DNA of 64,000 nt from Thetidibacter halocola. Its GTDB lineage: Bacteria > Pseudomonadota > Alphaproteobacteria > Rhodobacterales > Rhodobacteraceae. The DNA lies in assembly GCF_018224955.1 (NCBI RefSeq), contig NZ_JAGTUU010000001.1:248001-312000 (forward strand). The letters run 5' to 3'. The position numbers were made by a program, and so were the translations under genes. Positions within the stretch are counted from its first letter, which is position 1; every line of letters begins with the position of its first letter. The notes beneath the pieces are model-generated. The model was not told the DNA's origin. It saw nothing but the letters and a program-made list of their open reading frames with translations, and did no database searches. Of this stretch, positions 43,709 to 52,694 are shown piece by piece.

Positions 43709-44938
43709 TCACGCCGACATTTCGGCGCGATTCAGCGCACAGTGGCTCCAGAGTTCATCCATCGCGCGAACCAGGCGATCCATTTCGTTCGGGCCGTGAA
43801 CCGGCGACGGGGTAAAGCGCAGACGCTCTGTCCCTCGGGGCACGGTAGGGAAGTTGATCGGCTGGACGTAGATGCCGTAACCCTCGAGCAGCATGTCGGA
43901 AAGCTTCTTGGTGTGGACTGGATCGCCGACGATCACCGGCACGATATGGCTGCCGTGATCGATCAGCGGCAGGCCCATACCCTTGAGCCGAGTCTTGAGG
44001 ATCGTCGCGCGTTCCTGGTGCAGGTTGCGCAGCTTTTGCCCCTCGGAGGTCTTCAGGAAGGCGACCGAGGCCGCTGCTCCGGCCGCTACCGCCGGCGGCA
44101 GCGAGGTGGTGAAGATGAAGCCCGGCGCATAGGAGCGCACGGCGTCGCACATCTTGGCGCTGGCGGCGATGTAGCCGCCCATCACGCCATAGGCCTTGGC
44201 CAAGGTGCCGTTGATAATATCGATGCGGTGCATCAGGCGGTCGCGCTCGGCCACGCCGGCGCCACGCGGGCCATACATGCCCACCGCGTGCACCTCGTCG
44301 ATATAGGTCAGCGCGCCGAATTCATCGGCGAGGTCGCAGATGTCCTCGATCGGGCCGAAATCACCGTCCATCGAATAGATCGATTCGAAGGCGATCAGCT
44401 TGGGCGCGTCCGGGTCGTCGGCGGCCAGCAACTCGCGCAGGTGGGCCACGTCGTTGTGGCGGAAGATGCGCTTGGCCCCGCCGTTGCGGCGAACGCCCTC
44501 GATCATCGAGGCGTGGTTCAGCGCGTCGGAATAGATGATGAGACCGGGGAACAGCTTGGGCAGGGTCGACAGCGTCGCGTCATTGGCGATGTAGGCCGAG
44601 GTGAACAGCAGCGCCGCTTCCTTGCCGTGCAGGTCGGCGAGTTCAGCCTCCAGCCGCTTGTGCCAAACCGTTGTGCCAGAAATATTGCGCGTGCCGCCCG
44701 ATCCGGCGCCGGTGGCGTCCAGTGCCTCGTGCATCGCGGCAAGGACCGCCGGGTGCTGACCCATACCGAGGTAGTCGTTGCCGCACCACACGGTGATCGG
44801 CTTTTCGGACCCGTCGGGCTTGCGCCACATGGCGTGCGGGAACTGCCCCTTCTTGCGTTCGATATCGATGAACGTGCGATAGCGGCCTTCCTGGTGCAGG
44901 CGGTTCAGGGCTTCGTCGAGCTTCGCGGTGTAGTCCAC
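43709..44938 (-). CDS. hemA: 5-aminolevulinate synthase
   Basis: A 409-residue PLP enzyme of the C4 (Shemin) heme pathway, joining glycine and succinyl-CoA. The cofactor lysine is K248 in [13 protein letters not shown], the same number as in the Rhodobacter enzyme. Also visible are [12 protein letters not shown] and the glycine-contact ISGTTVWH. The start is GTG 44938, placed 7 bases after AGGAGG; the frame extends further upstream without support. An FNR-type box lies 142 bases upstream. Presence of ALAS is itself typical of alphaproteobacteria. Confidence 0.95.
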   Translation of the reverse strand: MDYTAKLDEALNRLHQEGRYRTFIDIERKKGQFPHAMWRKPDGSEKPITVWCGNDYLGMGQHPAVLAAMHEALDATGAGSGGTRNISGTTVWHKRLEAELADLHGKEAALLFTSAYIANDATLSTLPKLFPGLIIYSDALNHASMIEGVRRNGGAKRIFRHNDVAHLRELLAADDPDAPKLIAFESIYSMDGDFGPIEDICDLADEFGALTYIDEVHAVGMYGPRGAGVAERDRLMHRIDIINGTLAKAYGVMGGYIAASAKMCDAVRSYAPGFIFTTSLPPAVAAGAAASVAFLKTSEGQKLRNLHQERATILKTRLKGMGLPLIDHGSHIVPVIVGDPVHTKKLSDMLLEGYGIYVQPINFPTVPRGTERLRFTPSPVHGPNEMDRLVRAMDELWSHCALNRAEMSA

Positions 44939-45043
44939 CGGGGTCCTCCTTCTTGCCGGGCCGGTCGTTCCTTGGCGAGCGCCCCACGTGCGGTATGCCT
45001 CCGCATTCAATTTCGTGAATAACTAGAGAGCCGCGTTCTGTCT

Positions 45044-45065
45044 GTCCACCTCTTTAGGGGTGGAC
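45044..45065. promoter_or_regulatory. Inverted repeat in the hemA upstream region
   Basis: GTCCACC (45044-45050) and GGTGGAC (45059-45065) flank an 8-base spacer. It overlaps the place where an FNR class II promoter for hemA would have its -10 (CTAAAG on the minus strand at 45052-45057), so it may be an operator or a leader hairpin. Confidence 0.5.
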
Positions 45066-45079
45066 CAACGGTCGCATCC

Positions 45080-45093
45080 TTGACCTGCATCAA
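45080..45093 (-). promoter_or_regulatory. FNR/FnrL box upstream of hemA
   Basis: On the minus strand it reads TTGAT-GCAG-GTCAA, matching the FNR consensus TTGAT-N4-ATCAA at nine of ten defined positions. It lies 142 bases before the hemA start. A -10-like CTAAAG 29 bases further on fits a class II site centred near -41.5. FnrL is known to activate hemA under low oxygen in Rhodobacter. Confidence 0.7.
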
Positions 45094-45244
45094 GCGGACG
45101 GCCCCCACCACACGGATTTTGGCGCATAAAGGAAACATGTTTCCTGCACAACAGGGCAGTCAGGGATACCGGACTCGGACCGTCACCAGCCTTTTGGTAG
45201 AGTGATGCCAGTTCACTTCACGTTCGAATTTTCGGGTGACCATC

Positions 45245-45577
45245 ATGTTCGCCATGACCGCAGCGGGTTTTTCCGCACCTGTCCTCGTTCTGGCCACCGC
45301 GCTGGGCTACCTGATCGCGACACTCGGCATGAAGGGTGCGGCCACGGGCCTCGTCGGTCCGGGACTGGCTTTGGCTTTCGGGGGATTCGCACTGGCCTTT
45401 GCCGCCGAGGTCGCCCTGATGCGCCTGACCAAACTGTCACTGGTCTACATCGCCATCCTCGGCGTCGAGACCGTTCTGGTGCTGGCCGTGGCCTTCGGCA
45501 TCGGCGAGGGATTCACCCTGCGGCAAGGACTGGGCGCGGGCCTGGTGCTGGCCGGGCTGGCCATCGTCGCGGCCTGA
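45245..45577 (+). CDS. Small four-helix membrane protein, SMR/EamA-like
   Basis: About 110 residues with four predicted membrane helices and almost no loops. The size and the VYIAILGVETVLVLAVAFGIGEGFTLRQGLGAGLVLAGLAIV stretch resemble small multidrug-resistance/EamA half-transporters, but the signature Glu of helix 1 is not evident. ATG 45245 has a weak GGGTGA upstream; GTG 45236 is an alternative. It diverges from hemA and may share its control region. The transported substrate, if any, is unknown. Confidence 0.6.
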   Translation: MFAMTAAGFSAPVLVLATALGYLIATLGMKGAATGLVGPGLALAFGGFALAFAAEVALMRLTKLSLVYIAILGVETVLVLAVAFGIGEGFTLRQGLGAGLVLAGLAIVAA

Positions 45578-45727
45578 CGCCTGCCCGCACTGCCCGCCGG
45601 TTCGCTCGAATCCTAAACGTCTTTCTCCCCGAACGCCCAATTATCACATTCCACCTTATTTATATGTCAGGGGGACGCCCCTATCTTGCTCTTGGGAAAC
45701 GCGCCCCATCGCAAGGAGCAACCGAGC

Positions 45728-46021
45728 ATGAAATCCATTCTGACCCTGGCCGCCTCGGCCGCATTGGTGCTGGGCGCCACGGGCCTCGCCATGGCCGATC
45801 ACGGCAACCCCTGGGCACAAGAGGGCGATACCGTCCTTTCGCAGAACCACGAGACCAACCAGGCCTTCAGCGCCGACCGACCCGGCGAGGACGAGATGCG
45901 TGGCGCGCTGACCCGCAACGCCTTCGGCAAGACCGGCGGCAGCTCTGGCAAGGGCGCGGACAAGGGCGGCAAGGGCAAAGGCCCGGGCGAAGGCAAGGGC
46001 GGCAAGGGCCGCGGTCACTGA
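45728..46021 (+). CDS. Small secreted Gly/Lys-rich protein
   Basis: A 97-residue protein with a clear Sec signal peptide (MKSILTLAASAALVLGATGLAMA, about 23 residues). The mature part starts DHGNPWAQEGDTVLSQ and ends in a low-complexity tail of Gly-Lys runs (GKGPGEGKGGKG). AAGGAG lies about 11 bases before the ATG. Not recognised; the tail is basic and probably disordered. Possibly an envelope or matrix component. A strong hairpin follows. Confidence 0.7.
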   Translation: MKSILTLAASAALVLGATGLAMADHGNPWAQEGDTVLSQNHETNQAFSADRPGEDEMRGALTRNAFGKTGGSSGKGADKGGKGKGPGEGKGGKGRGH

Positions 46022-46028
46022 CCGGGGC

Positions 46029-46061
46029 CGGGCCGGGGCGGCCGCACGGTGCCCCGGCCCG
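46029..46061 (+). terminator. Hairpin after the small secreted protein gene
   Basis: A perfect 11-bp GC stem (46029-46039 with 46051-46061) and an 11-base loop, 7 bases after the stop codon. It is followed by CTCT rather than a T run, so strength is uncertain. Confidence 0.55.
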
Positions 46062-46119
46062 CTCTGGACAGCGCGGGCGGCGGTGCTAGGCTCCGCCGCG
46101 AACGCTACAGGAGCCGCGC

Positions 46120-47493
46120 ATGTCCCTTGACCCCGTCCTTTCCCGCATCGATTCCGATCTCGACGCCGCCATCGACCGCCTGATGGCGCTGCTGCGCATT
46201 CCGTCGATCTCGACCGATCCGGCCTACAAGGCCGAGTGCGACCGCGCCGCCGACTGGCTGGTGGCCGACCTGCTCTCCATCGGCGTGGACGCCAGGAAAT
46301 GCCCCACGCCCGGACATCCGATGGTCATGGGCCATGTCGCGGGCGACGGACCGCACGTGCTTTTCTACGGCCACTATGATGTGCAGCCGGTCGATCCGCT
46401 GACCCTCTGGCACCGCGACCCGTTCGATCCCGCCATCGAGGAGACGGCGAAGGGCCGCGTGATCCGCGCCCGCGGCGCCTCGGACGACAAGGGCCAGCTG
46501 ATGACCTTCGTCGAGGCCTGCCGCGCCTGGAAGGCGGTGCATGGCACGATGCCCTGCCGCATCACCTTCTTCTTCGAGGGCGAGGAGGAATCGGGGTCGC
46601 CCTCGCTGATCCCCTTCCTCAGGGAGAATGCCGACGCGCTGAAGGCCGACTTGGCGCTGATCTGCGACACCGGCCTGTTCGAAGGGCGCGTGCCCTCGAT
46701 CATGACGCAGCTACGCGGGTTGCTGGGCGAGGAAATCGTGCTGACCGGCCCGGACAAGGACCTGCATTCGGGCCATTACGGCGGGCTGGCGCGCAATCCG
46801 ATCACGGTTCTGGCGCGCGTCCTGGGCAACCTTCACGACGACAAGGGCCGCATCCAGGTGCCGCATTTCTATGACGGCGTGCTAGAGGTGTCGTCCGAGA
46901 TGCGCGCCCAGTGGGAGGCGCTGAATTTCGACCACAAGGACTTCCTCGGCGATGTGGGTCTATCGATCCCCGCCGGAGAGGCCGACCGCACCCCACTCGA
47001 GATGATCTGGGCGCGCCCGACCGCCGAGGTCAACGGAATCACCGGCGGCTATACTGGCGACGGGTTCAAGACGGTGCTGCCGTCCCGGGCCTCGGCCAAG
47101 GTCAGCTTTCGCCTTGTTGGCGACCAGGACCCGCACGCGATCCGCGAGAATTTCCGCGCCTGGGTCAAGGCTCAGTTGCCCGCCGACGTGAAGGTAGACT
47201 TCCACGGACACGGCGCCTCTCCCGCCAGCCGCATGGCGACCGACCATCCCGCCTTCGAGGCCGCGCGCCGCGCACTGGGCGAGGAATGGGCGGACGAAGC
47301 GGCGTTCACCGGCGCGGGCGGCTCGATCCCCGTCGCGGGGTATTTCAAGACGATCCTCGGCATGGACACGCTGCTGGCCGGCTGGGCAAAGGACGACGAC
47401 CAGATCCACTCGCCCAACGAGAAATACGACGTGGAAAGCTTTCACAAGGGGATCCGCAGCTGGGCGCGAATCCTCGACGCGATCAGCCGCTAG
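46120..47493 (+). CDS. M20-family metallopeptidase (dipeptidase)
   Basis: A 457-residue zinc peptidase of the M20/ArgE/DapE/carnosinase group. The metal motifs are YGHYDVQPVD (His and the following Asp) and ARGASDDKGQL; the catalytic Glu lies in FEGEEESGSP, and the last ligand His in QIHSPNEKYD. A dimerisation domain is inserted at about residues 195-360. AGGAG lies 7 bases before the ATG. It is cytoplasmic and probably cleaves dipeptides or N-acyl amino acids; the substrate is unknown. It stands alone. Confidence 0.9.
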   Translation: MSLDPVLSRIDSDLDAAIDRLMALLRIPSISTDPAYKAECDRAADWLVADLLSIGVDARKCPTPGHPMVMGHVAGDGPHVLFYGHYDVQPVDPLTLWHRDPFDPAIEETAKGRVIRARGASDDKGQLMTFVEACRAWKAVHGTMPCRITFFFEGEEESGSPSLIPFLRENADALKADLALICDTGLFEGRVPSIMTQLRGLLGEEIVLTGPDKDLHSGHYGGLARNPITVLARVLGNLHDDKGRIQVPHFYDGVLEVSSEMRAQWEALNFDHKDFLGDVGLSIPAGEADRTPLEMIWARPTAEVNGITGGYTGDGFKTVLPSRASAKVSFRLVGDQDPHAIRENFRAWVKAQLPADVKVDFHGHGASPASRMATDHPAFEAARRALGEEWADEAAFTGAGGSIPVAGYFKTILGMDTLLAGWAKDDDQIHSPNEKYDVESFHKGIRSWARILDAISR

Positions 47494-47737
47494 GGCCAAC
47501 AGCATGGCGCCGCCGCCCGGCGTCGGCCGCGCCCGGGAATCGGTCCGGACAGGCGACGGCGTGGTTGACGGGTCCTGAAACTTCGCCCGAACTCGCGGAC
47601 AGGGCGCAGACCGTCCGCGGCTGGGAGACAATCCGCAAGCTGCACCCATTATCGTTTCCGACAAATTCAAGGCGCCGCCGCAAAACCTGCCGCATTGCAT
47701 CACAGCTTTGCCCAATTTGGTTCCTAAGTCTTACGTC

Positions 47738-48268
47738 ATGGGCAGCATTCGCAAACAGACTCAGAACGACTTCCAGCAACGCCTCCGGCGCGTTGACCCG
47801 GCATTCCAGCGTCACGGTGGCCCGCTGGCCGACGCGACGCCGCGCAGGCCGTTCCTGTCGCTGCTGGCCGGCTTTGGCGGCGCCTACCTGGTCGTCATGG
47901 TCGCGTCGAACAAGCCGGTACTGGAAAGCTCGCTGCGCCAGGGCGCCCTGCCCGGTCACCTGCATGACACGGTGATGATGGGTCTTTCGGCGCTGCTGGC
48001 GATCAGTTTCGTCATGCTGGGCGTGCACCTGTTCCGGTTCCTCGTTGGCCGGCGCGGCAGCAAGAAATCCAATTCCGCCGCGCTGCTGACCGGTGTCGTG
48101 GGCGCGCTGGCGCTGGTCTATACCCCCACCTCGGTCTGGCAGACGGGCCTTGGCATGATGGACGACAACTCGCGCGCGATCGTCCTGGCGGCCTCGTCTT
48201 CCTTCTCCGAGGTCATGCCGGAGCTTGACTTCGGCACCGTGACGCTGGCCTCCTCCTTCGGGAAATGA
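47738..48268 (+). CDS. Membrane protein of unknown function
   Basis: About 176 residues. A basic N-terminus (IRKQTQNDFQQRLRRVDPAF) precedes three hydrophobic segments (FLSLLAGFGGAYLVVMVA, GLSALLAISFVMLGVHLF, ALLTGVVGALALVYTP), then a soluble C-terminal tail. ATG 47738 has no clear ribosome site; an earlier TTG (47708) would add ten residues. The stop overlaps the start of the dehalogenase-like gene (ATGA), so the two are linked. Not recognised. Confidence 0.65.
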   Translation: MGSIRKQTQNDFQQRLRRVDPAFQRHGGPLADATPRRPFLSLLAGFGGAYLVVMVASNKPVLESSLRQGALPGHLHDTVMMGLSALLAISFVMLGVHLFRFLVGRRGSKKSNSAALLTGVVGALALVYTPTSVWQTGLGMMDDNSRAIVLAASSSFSEVMPELDFGTVTLASSFGK

Positions 48269-49152
48269 GCCTCGATTTCCTCGGCCCCCTGGCCTTTTCC
48301 GACCTGGACGGGATCCGCATCGCCTTTCGCAAGGGCGGTGACGGGCCTCCGCTGCTGTTGCTGCACGGCTTTCCGCAGACCCACGCCATGTGGGCCCATG
48401 TCGCCCCGATCCTTGCCGACCGGTTCACCGTGATCGCATCCGACCTGCGCGGTTATGGCGACAGCACACTGCCCGGCACGCTGGAAGCGATGAGCTTTCG
48501 CGCCATGGGGGCCGACATGCTGGCCCTGATGACGGCGCTGGGATTTGACCGGTTTCACCTGGCCGGCCATGACCGGGGCGCGCGGGTGGCGCATCGCATG
48601 ACGCTGGACGCGCCGGGGCGCATCGCCAGCCTCGCCCTGATGGACATCGTGCCGACGCTGCACCTGCTGGAAACGCTGACCCATCCGGTCGCGCGGGCCT
48701 ATTACCACTGGTTCTACCTGGCCCAGCCCGCGCCCTTTCCCGAAACCATGATCGCCGCCGACCCGGATCATTTCTTCGAACGTTGCCTGCTGGGCTTTGG
48801 CAAGGCAGAGCTGTCGGATTTCGAAGCGGACCAACTGGCCGAATACCGGCGCAGCTGGCGGCGTCCGGCCTGCATCGCCGCGATGTGCAACGACTACCGC
48901 GCCGCCATCGACATCGACATCGGCGATGACCGCGCCGACCTGCACCGCCGCGTGACCTGCCCCACACTCGTCGCCTACGGCGCGGATGGTGCCATGGCCC
49001 GCGCGATGGACGTGCCCGCCACCTGGGCGGACCGCCTGGATGAGATGCGCAGCGTCGGCATCCCCGGCGGCCATTTCTTTCCCGACCAGTTCCCCGCCGA
49101 GACGGCACAGGCGCTCGCCGCGTTCCACGGTTCGGTTCAGATCAGCCCGTAG
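48265..49152 (+). CDS. Alpha/beta hydrolase of the fluoroacetate dehalogenase type
   Basis: A 295-residue alpha/beta hydrolase. Key residues match fluoroacetate dehalogenase: nucleophile D103 with arginines around it (GHDRGAR), halide-pocket H148 and W149 (AYYHWFYLAQP), Y211 (MCNDYRAA), and the catalytic His in GGHFFPDQ. The enzyme would cleave the C-F or C-Cl bond of haloacetates, though epoxide hydrolases are close relatives. The start overlaps the upstream membrane-protein gene by 4 bases. Convergent with the glycosyltransferase gene, sharing 16 bases. Confidence 0.85.
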   Translation: MSLDFLGPLAFSDLDGIRIAFRKGGDGPPLLLLHGFPQTHAMWAHVAPILADRFTVIASDLRGYGDSTLPGTLEAMSFRAMGADMLALMTALGFDRFHLAGHDRGARVAHRMTLDAPGRIASLALMDIVPTLHLLETLTHPVARAYYHWFYLAQPAPFPETMIAADPDHFFERCLLGFGKAELSDFEADQLAEYRRSWRRPACIAAMCNDYRAAIDIDIGDDRADLHRRVTCPTLVAYGADGAMARAMDVPATWADRLDEMRSVGIPGGHFFPDQFPAETAQALAAFHGSVQISP

Positions 49153-50009
49153 AACCGCTCCGGCAACTCGTATTGCACAGCCATCTCCGGCCGGTCGAAC
49201 TGCCAGAATCCGGTGTCGCCGCGCGGCTTCCAGCTGTCCTGCATCTGTGCACGGACAGGCGACAGGTCGAAGCCCGGCTGCAGAGGCAGATCGGCAAAGC
49301 CCCGGAACAGCACGGCATCGTCGCCGCGCGCCTCGGCGAACCAGTGCCGTCCGATCGAGACCTCGGCGGGCGGCGCGCCGACCGCCGCCGTCACCGCGTT
49401 GCGCCGGTTCATCGCCTGCGCGTACTGGCCTAAATCGCAGTATTTCAGGTGCAGCAGATACAGGCCCTCGGGCACGATCAGTTTCTCGAACTGGGTGAAA
49501 TGCCCGCCGCGGGCGATCTTGGTGCCGGTCGAGAGGATGCAGGGCTTGGAGTAATGCGGCGCGGGTCGGACAAAGCGGCGCGGGCCAAGGATGGCGTCGG
49601 CGATCGGCACCTCCTCGATGTCGATCCGGTGGATCACCTCGAGTCCGATGGGTGTCAGAACCCGCTTGCCCCGCGTCCGGCCCAGAAACTCGGCCAGAGT
49701 CTCGCCCCGCGCCGGGTCGAGCACCACCAACTCGTCCACGTCACCGACGATCACGTGGTCGTAGTAGCAGCGCAGCCCCTGCACGAGGTTGTTAAGCAGG
49801 CGCCAGCGTTTCATGTCGAAATTCGGATGCGGATCGCCCGGGATGCCGATCAGGTTGCATCCCTCGGCCAGCCGCGCGACCTCTTCGCCGCGTCCGTGAT
49901 TGACAATGTAGCAGTTCTCGCGGCCCAGCAGGCCGCCGTAATGGCGCAGCCACGCCTTCAGGAAGAACGCATCGTCCCGCACCATGGTCAGCGCCGCTGC
50001 CCTGTTCAT
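49137..50009 (-). CDS. Glycosyltransferase family 2-like protein
   Basis: About 290 residues. The N-terminal MNRAAALTMVRDDAFFLKAWLRHYGGL and the acidic DVDELVVLD motif (a DxD-type metal/nucleotide site) mark a glycosyltransferase 2-like fold of the type common in roseobacters. No membrane segment. I place the start at ATG 50009; GTG 50054 would add 15 residues. It is divergent from a sulfotransferase gene, and the 3' end overlaps the dehalogenase gene. Sugar donor and acceptor unknown; a surface glycan role is inferred. Confidence 0.75.
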   Translation of the reverse strand: MNRAAALTMVRDDAFFLKAWLRHYGGLLGRENCYIVNHGRGEEVARLAEGCNLIGIPGDPHPNFDMKRWRLLNNLVQGLRCYYDHVIVGDVDELVVLDPARGETLAEFLGRTRGKRVLTPIGLEVIHRIDIEEVPIADAILGPRRFVRPAPHYSKPCILSTGTKIARGGHFTQFEKLIVPEGLYLLHLKYCDLGQYAQAMNRRNAVTAAVGAPPAEVSIGRHWFAEARGDDAVLFRGFADLPLQPGFDLSPVRAQMQDSWKPRGDTGFWQFDRPEMAVQYELPERFYGLI

Positions 50010-50107
50010 GCCGATTGCCTGCCTGCCTGCCGTCCTGTTTACTCGGTCTGACACTACCGCGCGCCGTCGCGCGGGGGAAACCGAAACGACAACCAGGGGC
50101 GGCCAGG

Positions 50108-50851
50108 GTGCTGCAAATCGACGAAACCGGCCTTTTCATCCGGCGACAGGACGCGCCGTTGCGGCAATTCCAGGTGCTGGGCGAACGCGGCAGCGGCACG
50201 AATGTCGTGCGCAAGACGATCCAGCGTCACCTGGCCATCGACAGGGTCGAGTCGCTGGGTTGGAAACACGGCTTTCCCGGCATGATCGCCATCCCGCGCG
50301 ACCTTCTGGTGATCTGCGTGGTGCGCCACCCGTGGGACTGGGCGCGCTCGCTCTACGCGCGGCCCTGGCATGCGCATCCGGCGATGCAGGCGCTGGGTTT
50401 TTCCGATTTCATCCGCGCCGAATGGGTCAGCATCATCGACCGGCCCACCGATTTCGGCCTGCGTGCGGACTCGCCCCTGCAAGGCCAGCCGCTGCAACCG
50501 GATCGCGACCCGTTCAGCGGCCTGCCCTTTCCCAACCTCTTCGCCCTGCGCACGGCCAAGCTGCGTGCGCTGACCGGCATGGCGCGGCGTGGCTGCTCGC
50601 TGGCCTTCCTGCGGTTCGAGGCCTTCCTGAACGATCCCGAGGCGATGACCGACCGGATCGCCCGCGCCTTTAACGTCGACCGTCGGATCGAGGGGTTCTC
50701 GCCGGTCACGCGCCGCATGGGCACCCGGTTCAACCCCTCGGTCGACGATCGCCCGCCGCCGCCTGACCTGCCCACGCCCGAGGATGCCGCCTTCATCCGC
50801 AACTCGCTGGACGGCGCGCTGGAGGCCGCGCTGGGATACCGCTACGACTGA
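50108..50851 (+). CDS. Sulfotransferase-like protein
   Basis: About 247 residues, probably of the PAPS-dependent sulfotransferase fold: the N-terminal VLGERGSGTNVVRKTI resembles the 5'-phosphosulfate loop and VVRHPWDWARSLYARP the 3'-phosphate region. No signal peptide. The start is taken as GTG 50108 (VLQIDETG), since the frame lacks a supported ATG nearby. It diverges from the glycosyltransferase, and the 3' end overlaps the carnitine dehydrogenase gene by 10 bases. It may modify a surface polymer, but the acceptor is unknown. Confidence 0.75.
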   Translation: MLQIDETGLFIRRQDAPLRQFQVLGERGSGTNVVRKTIQRHLAIDRVESLGWKHGFPGMIAIPRDLLVICVVRHPWDWARSLYARPWHAHPAMQALGFSDFIRAEWVSIIDRPTDFGLRADSPLQGQPLQPDRDPFSGLPFPNLFALRTAKLRALTGMARRGCSLAFLRFEAFLNDPEAMTDRIARAFNVDRRIEGFSPVTRRMGTRFNPSVDDRPPPPDLPTPEDAAFIRNSLDGALEAALGYRYD

Positions 50852-52254
50852 GCGCCATGCGCCGCCGCCAGCCGCTCGACCGCTTCGGCGACATGCGCCA
50901 GGGGCGGACAGCTGCGACGGGTCTCCAGCGAGACATGCAGCAGGAACTGGTCGCAGGTGGCAAGCGTCTCGCCATCCGCTTCGCGCTTCATCTCGTGCCA
51001 GAGACGCAGCTTCTTGCCCGCGCCCAGAGTCACGCGTGTTTCGACAAAAAATTTCTCTGCCGCGAGCGTTTCCGCCAGATACTTGATGTTCGTCTCGGCG
51101 GTGAAATAGCTGTTGCCCGCGTCGATATAGGCGCGGTCCGCGCCGACATGCGTCATCAGTTCTTCGGAGGCGTCCGAGAAGACCTGCCCATAGCGCCCCT
51201 CGTTCATATGGCCGTTCACGTCGGTCCAGTCGACCGGCACCGTGCGCCGCACGGTGACCAGCGGCACGCCGTCGCCCAGCGGCCCGCGCAGCAGCGCGTC
51301 GTGGTCGAGCACCAGCTTGCCTGCCGCCGCCTCGCGCCCCTTGAGCGCATGCAGGATCGCCACGAGGTTGTCGTCGCGCTGACGCTCCAGTTCGCGGATC
51401 GTGCGATGCCCCGACTGTTCGTCGGACTGTCCGGCGATCAGGTCGACAAGGTCGTCGTTGAACTCGGGCACGTCGGTCAGACGGGTCCAGGGCCAGGTCA
51501 GACAGGGCCCGAACTGCTCTAGGAAATGCCGCATCCCGGCTTCGCCGCCGGCGATCCGATAGGTTTCGAACAGGCCCATCTGCGCCCATCGCAGGCCAAA
51601 ACCATAGCGGATGGCGTTGTCGATCTCCTCGGTCGTGGCGATGCCGTCCTTGACCAGCCACAGCGCCTCGCGCCAGACGGCCTCTAGGAAACGGTCGGCG
51701 ATGTGGGCGTCGATCTCGGCCCGCACATGCAGCGGATACATGCCGATTCCCGTGAGGATTTCTTTCGCCTTGTCAACCGCTTCGGGCGCTGTCTTTACGC
51801 CCGGAACCAGTTCGATCAGCGGCAGCAGATAGACCGGGTTGAACGGATGCGCAACGACGATCCGGCTGGCGTCCGGCAACCCCTCCTGCAACTGCGAGGG
51901 CCGAAAACCGGAGGTCGAGGATCCAATCACCGCCTCGGATGAGGCATGAGACACTATATCCCGGTATATCTTCAGTTTCAGGTCCAGACGCTCGGGCACG
52001 CTCTCCTGAACCCAGTCGGCGCCCGCCACCGCCTCGGCGATGGTCGAAACGAAACGGATCGCCCCGCGCGGCGGCATCGGCGCCTCGTAGAGCATCGGCA
52101 AGGCGCGCTCGGCATTGGCCATGACGGCGGCTATCTTGCGTTCCGCCTCGGGATCGGGATCGAAGACCCACACCTCCCAGCCCATCAGGGCAAAGCGCGC
52201 CGCCCAACCCCCGCCGATGACGCCGCCGCCAATGATCGCTGCCGTGCCGCTCAT
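50842..52254 (-). CDS. lcdH: Carnitine 3-dehydrogenase fused to a betainyl-CoA thioesterase-like domain
   Basis: A 470-residue fusion. The N-terminal part (about 1-320) is a 3-hydroxyacyl-CoA dehydrogenase-type NAD enzyme: Rossmann IGGGVIGGGWAARF at 8-21, substrate-loop STSGF and catalytic HPFNPVYLLP. The C-terminal 140 residues form a hot-dog thioesterase (VDWTDVNGHMNEGRYGQVF). This architecture matches alphaproteobacterial L-carnitine dehydrogenase, which oxidises carnitine to 3-dehydrocarnitine. The start overlaps the lipoprotein stop (ATGA). It leads the minus-strand set SGNH hydrolase-lipoprotein-dehydrogenase. Confidence 0.9.
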   Translation of the reverse strand: MSGTAAIIGGGVIGGGWAARFALMGWEVWVFDPDPEAERKIAAVMANAERALPMLYEAPMPPRGAIRFVSTIAEAVAGADWVQESVPERLDLKLKIYRDIVSHASSEAVIGSSTSGFRPSQLQEGLPDASRIVVAHPFNPVYLLPLIELVPGVKTAPEAVDKAKEILTGIGMYPLHVRAEIDAHIADRFLEAVWREALWLVKDGIATTEEIDNAIRYGFGLRWAQMGLFETYRIAGGEAGMRHFLEQFGPCLTWPWTRLTDVPEFNDDLVDLIAGQSDEQSGHRTIRELERQRDDNLVAILHALKGREAAAGKLVLDHDALLRGPLGDGVPLVTVRRTVPVDWTDVNGHMNEGRYGQVFSDASEELMTHVGADRAYIDAGNSYFTAETNIKYLAETLAAEKFFVETRVTLGAGKKLRLWHEMKREADGETLATCDQFLLHVSLETRRSCPPLAHVAEAVERLAAAHGAQS

Positions 52255-52694
52255 GATCCCTCCATCCGTTCCAGATCGTAGCCATACCAGTCAAGGATCG
52301 TGCGCGCCGCAACCAGCCGTTCGCCCGGTCGCCCGCTGCGGTCCATGATCCAGACCCGTGCGCCGCCCGGATCCCCCAGCGCGGCGGTGCGCCCGTCGGC
52401 GTCGATCCAGTGGATCCAGATCTCTTCACCACCGATCCGCACGCGACCCGGCCCGGTCTGCACCACCGGCGAGACACCACCGACCAGGCTCACCCGATCC
52501 TCTTCGAAACGCAGCCGCGCGCCCGGCGCCATCCCCGCGCCCTGCACCACCACCCAGTCTCCGCGCAGCCGCTCGAGGGTTGCGTCGGCCTGCGACGCCA
52601 CCGGCATCGTCAGGTTGCGCACAGGAATGCTCGCCGGCGGCAGCGGCGTCGCCGTGCAGGCGGACAGCAGCAGGATCAGTGCCAGATGTCTCAC
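52251..52694 (-). CDS. Lipoprotein, lipocalin-like
   Basis: About 147 residues. A short lipoprotein signal ends in LILLLSAC (lipobox LSAC), followed by a beta-rich domain (LERLRGDWVVVQGAGMAPGARLRFEEDRVSLVGG) that looks like half a lipocalin or META-type barrel. The start is GTG 52694, overlapping the SGNH hydrolase stop (GTGA); the stop overlaps the carnitine dehydrogenase start. Three overlapping genes imply tight co-expression. A ligand-binding role at the membrane is conceivable but not shown. Confidence 0.7.
   Translation of the reverse strand: MRHLALILLLSACTATPLPPASIPVRNLTMPVASQADATLERLRGDWVVVQGAGMAPGARLRFEEDRVSLVGGVSPVVQTGPGRVRIGGEEIWIHWIDADGRTAALGDPGGARVWIMDRSGRPGERLVAARTILDWYGYDLERMEGS

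Larger units (their letters stand above)
44939..45244. promoter_or_regulatory. Intergenic region between hemA and a small membrane gene
   Basis: About 306 bases without a gene. It holds the FnrL-type box at 45080-45093 and the inverted repeat at 45044-45065. Further right, toward the opposite gene, an AT-richer patch with TAAAGG near 45127 is present, but no promoter could be fixed. Confidence 0.55.
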
